Assembly (NCBI GenBank): GCA_963662155.1
Contig: OY759266.1
Location: 281,001 to 345,000, forward strand
Reading direction: 5' to 3'
Length of the DNA: 64,000 nt
Source of the DNA: Lamellibrachia columna
Taxonomy: Eukaryota > Annelida > Polychaeta > Sabellida > Siboglinidae
The notes under the pieces were generated by a model. That model was not told where the DNA came from, made no database searches, and saw nothing but the letters and a program-made list of their open reading frames with translations. Shown piece by piece: positions 57,213-64,000 of the stretch; position 1 is the first letter of the stretch; the number at the start of each line of letters is the position of its first letter. The translations under genes and the position numbers were made by a program.

Positions 57213-57218
57213 AATAAA
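57213..57218 (+). terminator. copy A: polyadenylation signal
   Basis: AATAAA followed by GT-rich acgtgttgtgagtggtgttg. I see no other AATAAA between 54196 and here, so it may serve all transcripts of the alternatively spliced block. Copy B keeps the same signal and downstream gtgttgtg. Confidence 0.65.
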
Positions 57219-57337
57219 ACGTCTTACAATGAACGAAACGTGTTGTGAGTGGTGTTGTCATGAGTTGAAATATAACCCGTAGCCATGGATAGCGGGACAC
57301 ACAGTTGCCAATACCACCATAGGTGATACACCCTTCA

Positions 57338-57443
57338 CCAATAACCTCCACCATCACCACCACCACCACCACCACCACCATCACCACCACCACCACCACC
57401 ACACGTACTATATAGCTGTACTAAGAACCGCACTCTCTCAGTT
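57338..57443 (+). promoter_or_regulatory. copy A: polymerase promoter with CAC repeat, TATA and initiator
   Basis: A CACCAC-rich run (57340-57402), the TATA box CTATATAG (57408-57415) and the initiator TCAGTTGTAGACAC (from 57438), exactly 30 bp apart. Copy B keeps all three parts in the same order. Confidence 0.7.
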
Positions 57444-57471
57444 GTAGACACGTAGAGCAGAGCAGAGCAGC

Positions 57472-60400
57472 ATGAAAAGACACCAATGTCGTCACTGCGG
57501 ACAGGTGCTCGACACCTATGCAGCGCTCAAACGCCACCTAGCGAGTCATGCGACACCGGCAGTGATCGAACATACGTATTCGGTAGCGCCACCACTAGAT
57601 GTGCCACGAGAGGTGCCACGGGAGGTGCCACCTAGCGAACAGGCAAAGCGAACGAAGTATTCCTGTAAATGTGATGCAACGTTCGACATATGGGACGATC
57701 TGCAACACCATGTGAGGTCCGTATGTCGTCTTAGCAGTAGCCGTAGCCGTAGCAGTAGCAGTAGCAGTAATAGAAAACAGACCACAGTGTACACATGTGC
57801 GAAATGTGGAATGATGTTCAATAAACGCCTTAACCTGACCAGACACGTACGAAATGCGTGTACCGCCGACGACGACGACACGACGCCACCATCGCCTAAG
57901 ATATCAATCAGGGAAGACACCACACCCAACCATCCACTCGTTACCGATGCCGACCCTATAGACCCACCTGCCCGACTCCCCTTCGCCGACAACCTGTCGC
58001 CGGAACTGTTAGATGTCGTACGAGCGCACTGGTCGACCATACGGACACGTGTAACGAGAGGTCCTCTTCAGTGCAGGTACGATTACAGAGTAACGACGCT
58101 GGACACGACCGTTCTAGAGCCGTCGTTGAGGAACGTGTTCCAGGAACAGACCAACGCGTTCAAGATTAACCTCAGTTACGGGTTCGTTCTGAGGAACAAG
58201 AACACGGGTCAATACAAGTACTACCATCCCTCGTGCAACTGCTGTGGACGCTACCTGGACGAGCCCAGTCTCATCACCAACAGCAAGGACTTTGATAAGT
58301 TCCTCGAACGCATCCGCGAAACCGACGTCTTGCAATGGGCCATCAATCAAAGACCGGATTCGGCGTGGGTGTGCGAACTCGTGACCAATGTCACATTTTT
58401 CGTCAATCGCATCATCGATCACCCGATAGGATGTGTAGGAATGACCGACCTTCCCATGTACATCAAGAGGAACAAAGCCGTCATCGCATTGGAAAAGGAG
58501 CCCGTCCATGCCAAGAGGTACAATGACAACCTGTGTCTCTTTCGATGTCTGGCCCTGCATCGCGGATGTGAACGGCGTCGATTGGAACCGGCTGTGGAGA
58601 CGCTGTACGCGACGTACGCCCAAGACGGCGTACCCATGGCAGCATTTGCCGGGGTCACGATGGACGACCTCTATCGTGTCGAGACCACGTTCGAAACGAA
58701 CGTGTGCGTGTACCGTCTCGTAAAACCGGATGGAGATGAGGCGGAGGAGGAGGATGGTGGAAAGTCGACCGCAGAACTCGTTCGTCGCTCGGTATGTAAG
58801 TACCCGGACACACTCTACCTCAATCTGCACGGGACGCATTATTCCTACATCCAGGATAGACGCAAGTACTGTCACTCGTACAGATGTCGGAAGTGCGGTG
58901 ACTCGTTGTGGAAAGACGCATGGCATCTACGCAACCACGAGAGCACGTGTACGGGGGGTGTGCGCCGAGTCTATCCTGGTGGCGTGTACCATTCGACTCC
59001 ATCGGTGTTCGAACGTCTGGCAGACGAGAACATCCGAGTGGCCGAAGCGTTGCAGTACTATCCGTACCGAGCCACCTTCGACTTCGAGTGTTGGTTCGAC
59101 ACCGAACACCTTCCGGCGGACAGTGCCCAGGTTCACTGGGTTGCGTGTCACGTCCCGTTGAGCGTCAGCGTGGCATCCAACGTACCCGGACACGAACAGG
59201 TGACATGCATCGTCACGGACGGAGACGTCAACAAGTTGGTGAGCACCATGATGACTGTCCTACAAGCGATGAGTGAGGCCGCGTACGACAAGATCAAAGA
59301 CTCGTACGATCATGTGCTGGAACAACTCGCAGAAGAGGTGACGAAATGGGACGCACGGGAGGAGGCTGCACGGGACGCAGCTGCACGGGAGGCCGGCGAG
59401 AAGAAAGGGCGAGCGGCAACCAATCCGTACAAAACGCTGATGGGACAAATGTATGGATGGATGCGTCAGTTACCCGTCATCGGGTTCAATTCGGGGAAGT
59501 ATGATCTCAATGCCATCAAACAGTTCCTCATACCGTACTTCCTGACGACTTCAAAGACCGACGTGGAACAGGACGAGGCCGCGGACGAGAGGGAGCAGGA
59601 GGGCAACAGGAAAGTCGAGACCGACGGCATCGGGTCAATGTTCGTAATCAAACGCAACAACACTTTCATGTGTCTTTCGACGGATCAGCTGAAATTCGTA
59701 GACATGATCAACTACATAGCCCCCGGGTTCAGCTACGACAAGTATCTGAAAGCGTACGGATGCGAGGTGACGAAAGGTCATTTCCCGTACGAGTACATGG
59801 ACAGGCTGGAGAGACTCGACGACACCGCACTTCCACCGAAAGAGGCCTTCTTCAGTCGACTGAAGAACGAAGGGATTTCAGACGAGGATTACGCCAGTTG
59901 TCAGGAGGCCTGGCGCGTCAATGGCATGACGACGTTGCGCGACTTTCTCGTCTGGTACAACAACAGGGACGTGGTTCCCTTTCTACAGGCCATCGACAGA
60001 CAGTTCGCGTTCTATCGACAACGGGGAATAGACATGTTCAAGCAAGGTATCAGCGTACCCGGTCTGACCCTGCTGTACCTGTTCAACGACCTGCCAGAGA
60101 AGACCTACTTTACCATCTTCAACGAGAAGAACAAAGACCTGAACGACCTCGTCAAAGCGAACATTGTAGGCGGGCCTTCGATCATCTTTCATCGCTATCA
60201 CGAGAAAGGGGTCACCACGCTACGTCGGAACGAGTACGGAGAGGCGGCTCGTCCCTGTCGAGCGATCGTCGGATACGATGCGAACGCACTGTACCTGTGG
60301 TCGCTCATGCAGGACATGCCTATGGGATGGTACACGCGACGACGAGCGGAGAAGGACTTCCGCCCCGAATCGGCGCAGCTGTACGGACAGATGGCCGGAG

Positions 60401-60757
60401 AATGGTTGACGTGGGAATCCGAACGCACGGGACGGTCCATACGGCATCAGATCAACGGACGAGAGAAGCGCATAGGCAAACATCGGGTGGACGGATGGTG
60501 CAGCGAGACGAAGACGGCTTATCAGTTCCAAGGTTGCTTTTTTCACGGTTGCTCGTGCAACCGAGAGGAGGTGAACGCCGTCAACGGGAAACCCATGGCG
60601 CAACTGCTCGCCGAGACCCGAAAGACCACCGCCTACCTACGACACTTTGTCACGGTCGTCGAGTTGTGGGAATGCGAGTGGAAGGAGATGAGACGAACAC
60701 CGGCCGTACGCAAGTGTGTGGATGCAGCATTTCCCCGACGTCGACACGTGCAATGGA
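57472..60757 (+). CDS. copy A: zinc-finger DNA polymerase B, 3' end lost
   Basis: About 1095 codons without a break, from MKRHQCRHCGQVLDTYAAL. Residues 5-26 are a C2H2 finger; two more finger-like segments follow (a degenerate CKC...H...C and CAKCGMMF...H...C near 105-128). Next comes a block typical of this family with NLCLFRCLALHRGCE near 350, a Cys-rich patch (CRKCGDSLWKDAWHLRNHE) near 465, and the 3'-5' exonuclease: Exo I FDFECWFD near 537, Exo II IGFNSGKYDLN near 670, Exo III YNNRDVVPF near 829. Palm motif A GYDANALYLWSLM is near 934, then DGWCSETKTAYQFQGCFFHG near 1005. The DTD-containing catalytic motif C, present in copy B, is missing: coding sequence stops at a junction with a LINE at about 60757 and reads ten foreign codons to a stop. 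Of the DNA_pol_B_2 (protein-primed) type; this copy could not polymerise. Confidence 0.92.
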
Positions 60758-61757
60758 CTATTGCTTTATAAAGAGGTATAATTAACTTTTTTCCCTTGTA
60801 TGTTATGTTTCTTCTAATCAATCCAAGAATTTGATTACCCTTTGAAGCTGCAATACCACACTGCTCTGAAACTTTCATATCAGCGCTTATTGTAACTCCT
60901 AAGTCCTTTTCTTTTACAGTAGTACCCATAGTATCTCCCATTTTATAGTTTACATTCAAGTTCCTATGTCCTGTATGTAGGCATTTACATTTCCCAAAAT
61001 TGAACAACATCTGCCATTTCTCAGACCATTTCACTAATCTGTCTAGATCGTTTTGTAAATGTTGTTTATCACCATCAGTATTAACCTTTCTAAACAGTTT
61101 TGTGTCATCCGCAAATTTCAGTACGTTACTTGTTATACTGTCGTCCAAGTCATTGATATAAATTAAGAATAATATAGGTCCTAATACTGATCCTTGAGGT
61201 ACCCCACTCAAAACCGATTTCCAATTTGAAACTTCTCCATCTACTACAACTCGTTGTCTTCTGTCAGTCAGCCATTGTTCTATCCAGTCAGTTATGCTAT
61301 CCCCGATACCATGGGCTTTTAATTTAAGTAGTAATCTTTGATGTGGCACTTTGTCAAAAGCTTTCTGAAAATCTAAGTAGATACTATCTACTGGCGATCC
61401 CACGTCTATCCACTTAGTGATTTCTTCCAAAAAACATAACATATTTGTTAAGCATGACCTCGCTTTAAGGAATCCATGTTGAGATGAATTTAATAATTTA
61501 TGCTTAACGAGGAATTCCACCATATGGTCTTTAATTAACCTTTCTAATATTTTACAAATCACTGACGTTAAACTCACTGGTCTGTAATTATCTGACTTAT
61601 TTCTCGAACCCTTTTTAAATAATGGTTTGATGTTTGCTTCTTTCCATTCAAACGGAACAACTCCCTCTTTTAATGACAAGTTGAATACTCTTGCAAGTGG
61701 TATACTGATTTGTTCTACTGTTTCCATTAGTAATTTTGGAGGAATCCCATCCACCAT
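60758..61757 (-). mobile_element. LINE fragment truncated at both ends
   Basis: Same CR1/jockey-group family as 13.86-16.64 kb. The - strand carries 370 codons of reverse transcriptase (RPVSLTSVICKILERLI, IYLDFQKAFDKVPH, SGVPQGSVLGPILFLIYIND, FADDTKLF), nearly identical to the other copy. Its 5' end is cut at the VDGIPPKLL segment, and its 3' end is also missing: the sequence stops inside the gene, where it is fused to the polymerase. The missing 3' end makes simple insertion unlikely. Confidence 0.9.
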
Positions 61758-62360
61758 AAATGATGTTGCTTTCTAGAGTTGGGGGGAGAGGTGATATTCA
61801 ATCCAAGTTGCAATAGAAAAATAATGATTCTTTATATTTTGACTTGTATCTCCACAGTCTGCACTGATACTGTTTATTTTGGGCCACTGCCAACATGCCA
61901 TTTTATGTGCAACATCGCCTTGTTTTCATGTGGCAATCAGAATGTCAACAACAGTCAGAGGCGAATTTGCAAGTTTCAGTTTCAACCTATCTGCCTGTGC
62001 CAGGCTATGCCAGAGAACATGTGTTCGAGAAATAGCTTGTATTTAGGAGTTTTTGTTTAAGTCTAGTTTGGATATTATTCACTAACCATGAAAGCGTAAA
62101 CATCTCTGTTCAAAGTGAATAGAGCATATCTTCTGTGTAGCCGGATTGAAGCTGGTGTTAGCACGACTCACACAGATTATCAGCTGCCTCCTCCACTCAT
62201 CTTGCTCAAAAGTGACCCTTTTCTTTGGAAATGCTAAGTGTCGTCAAACAAGCATCTTCTCTCATCCGGTGAGGGCTCTGCTAAAACCATAGGACTACTA
62301 GACTGAAAGGGGGAGTCGGCCTTCCCCCTCTTGCAGTTCTACGGTATTACAAAATACACC
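61758..62360. other. stretch without a recognised gene
   Basis: Unique sequence between the LINE fragment and the (TA)n block; no exon or element recognised. Confidence 0.5.
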
Positions 62361-62363
62361 ATC

Positions 62364-62367
<4 letters not shown>

Positions 62368-62436
<69 letters not shown>

Positions 62437-62524
62437 ACACGACATATATGTATATAATGTACTATTATATATATATATAATATAATATAATAAAATATGA
62501 TATATACATAATATAATATAATAT

Positions 62525-62607
<83 letters not shown>

Positions 62608-62629
62608 GTCATATGTACATATCATATAT

Positions 62630-62672
<43 letters not shown>

Positions 62673-62676
62673 CATA

Positions 62677-62714
<38 letters not shown>

Positions 62715-62903
62715 ATATATGATATGTACATATGACATGTATATATATATGTCATATTATGTTATATACATTATATACATCTATATATAATATGTGACAG
62801 ACATAATTATATATATAATATAATATGACATATATATGACAGATTTATATATATATATATATATATATATGACATAGATATATATAATATGACATATGTA
62901 CTA

Positions 62904-62962
<59 letters not shown>

Positions 62963-62964
62963 TA

Positions 62965-63014
<50 letters not shown>

Positions 63015-63028
63015 TATATATATATATA
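62368..63028. repeat. (TA)n block
   Basis: About 660 bp of TA dinucleotides broken by short motifs such as gacatat and tacatgtcatatg; parts are palindromic. It ends about 25 bp before the CUB exon acceptor. Confidence 0.95.
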
Positions 63029-63054
63029 TTATGACATATTTGTATTTGATGTAG

Positions 63055-63170
63055 GTTGTGGTGGCGAACTGGCCATTCTGAAAGGATCAAGAGGAACCTT
63101 TGGCATCAGTGAAATCCCATACAAATATAATATGACATGCCGTTGGAAGATCCAGGTTGCACCATTGAAG
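63055..63170 (+). CDS. CUB-domain exon of a host gene
   Basis: The acceptor tgtatttgatgtag precedes 116 open nucleotides, followed by the donor TTGAAG|GTGAGA. The frame reads CGGELAILKGSRGTFGIS and then PYKYNMTCRWKIQ: the first cysteine, the C-G-G-x-L start, P-Y-x-Y, and the second cysteine in C-x-W-x-I match the N-terminal half of a CUB domain. N-M-T is a potential glycosylation site. It enters needing one upstream base (phase 1), as usual for CUB exons, and matches the alternative donor of the signal-peptide exon at 49527. Expected product: a secreted or membrane extracellular protein; the rest is outside the window. Confidence 0.75.
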
Positions 63171-63194
63171 GTGAGATTAGCATAGACTATTGTA

Positions 63195-64000
63195 TACCTT
63201 TAACAAGATTTCCCATCCAAGACAGAGGCACAGATGGCAAGTGGACAATGAAGCCATTGGCTTATCCATAGTCCAACAATGTTCATCTATGTGTAACCCG
63301 CCCTCCTGATATATGTGTGAACCTTGTTTTTAAACATATTCACGTTGCTAGCTGTTACACAATCCATAGACAATTTGTTCCATTAATTTATTGTCCTCTG
63401 TGAGAAAGAGTACTTCCTGATATACAGTCTACACTGATCCTTTACTAATTTTACCTCATGTCCTCTAGTTCTGCTATATTTCTTGAGTGAGAAAAACATA
63501 TTTCTATCAATATTTTCATACCCATTCAATATTTTTAAAACTTCAATCTGATCTCCTCTTAACCTACCGGTCTCTAGAGTTGTTGAACCACATTGTTTCA
63601 GGCGTTCTTCATAACTAAGGTCTCTCAGTTCTGGAATAATTTTAGTTGCTCTCCTCTGTATGCGTTCAAGAATATCTATATCCTTCTTACGATATGGTTT
63701 CCACGCTTGTATACAGTATTCTAAATGAGGTCTAACTATTGATTTATTCAGAGGTATAATTAGCTTTTTTCCTCGTATTTTATGTTTCTCCTAATCAAAC
63801 CAAGAATGTGATTAGTCCTTTTCTTTTACCTGTATTTTATAATTTACATCCAGATTCCATTTCCCCAAACTGAACAACATAGGCCATTTATCAGACCATT
63901 TCACTAATCTGTCTAGATCGTTTTGTAAATGTTAATCTTTCTTGTGTCATCCGCAAATTTCAATACGGTACTTGTTATATTATCGTAAATTGATTTATAT
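63195..64000 (-). mobile_element. LINE 3' end, decayed
   Basis: Diverged copy of the family at 13.86 kb: the same ttaacaagattt end and the C-terminal region (cttcaatctgatctcctctt), with deletions in the reverse transcriptase part near 63770-63940. It runs off the right edge. Confidence 0.85.

Noticed and set aside
59670..60785. 371-codon + frame overlapping the polymerase
   Set aside because: Arg/Ser-rich shadow of the polymerase frame; no motifs.

Overview
The window looks like animal nuclear DNA, most plausibly from a marine invertebrate. It has small exons in long introns, AATAAA polyadenylation signals, several non-LTR retrotransposons, a tRNA-derived SINE, hAT-type elements and about a dozen minisatellite families. 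A minisatellite that starts exactly at an exon/intron boundary recalls those reported in amphioxus (recalled, not checked), so a lancelet is my favoured but unproven guess.

Layout. (1) 1-20.8 kb: the 3' part of a + strand host gene, with three phase-compatible exons at 828-918, 12813-12935 and 18958-19330. Its introns are almost entirely minisatellite arrays (22, 36 and 47 bp units), into which an intact RTE-like LINE (about 3.68-7.21 kb), a SINE (12.44-12.74 kb) and a CR1/jockey-group LINE (13.86-16.64 kb) have inserted. (2) 20-31.7 kb: no gene recognised; minisatellites, a hAT-type MITE and a possible CpG-type promoter near 28.85 kb. (3) 31.74-36.64 kb: a 4.9-kb non-autonomous hAT-type element with a perfect 8-bp target duplication, carrying a decayed, possibly chimeric LINE. 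(4) 37.5-60.76 kb: the most unusual part, two related virus-like elements facing away from each other. Copy B (about 38.1-47.9 kb, main genes on the - strand) is decayed. Copy A (about 52.4-60.76 kb, main genes on the + strand) is better preserved but cut off by a LINE. A first exon of a host gene lies between them, and its likely CUB-domain exon lies at 63.06 kb, which would put copy A in a host intron. (5) 60.76-64 kb: LINE fragments, a (TA)n block and the CUB exon.

The element's shared gene order is: a small divergent two-exon gene, a NADAR-domain protein, an RPA-C-like zinc-ribbon OB-fold protein, an acidic protein sharing its first exon with the RPA-like protein by alternative splicing, a second acidic protein, (in A) four tandem phase-0 terminal exons, and a zinc-finger-bearing DNA polymerase B of the DNA_pol_B_2 type. 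In copy B these are followed by a packaging-type ATPase, a short basic protein with a glycine/hydrophobic tail, and a further conserved protein. The polymerase, ATPase and small-protein set resembles Maverick/Polinton and adintovirus-like elements. No capsid, protease or integrase gene is visible. Both copies keep TATA boxes, a TATA/initiator pair for the polymerase, and one AATAAA signal after the early-type block, suggesting a compact alternatively spliced transcription unit for DNA replication and modification functions. All functional statements are inferred from sequence; nothing was searched or computed.
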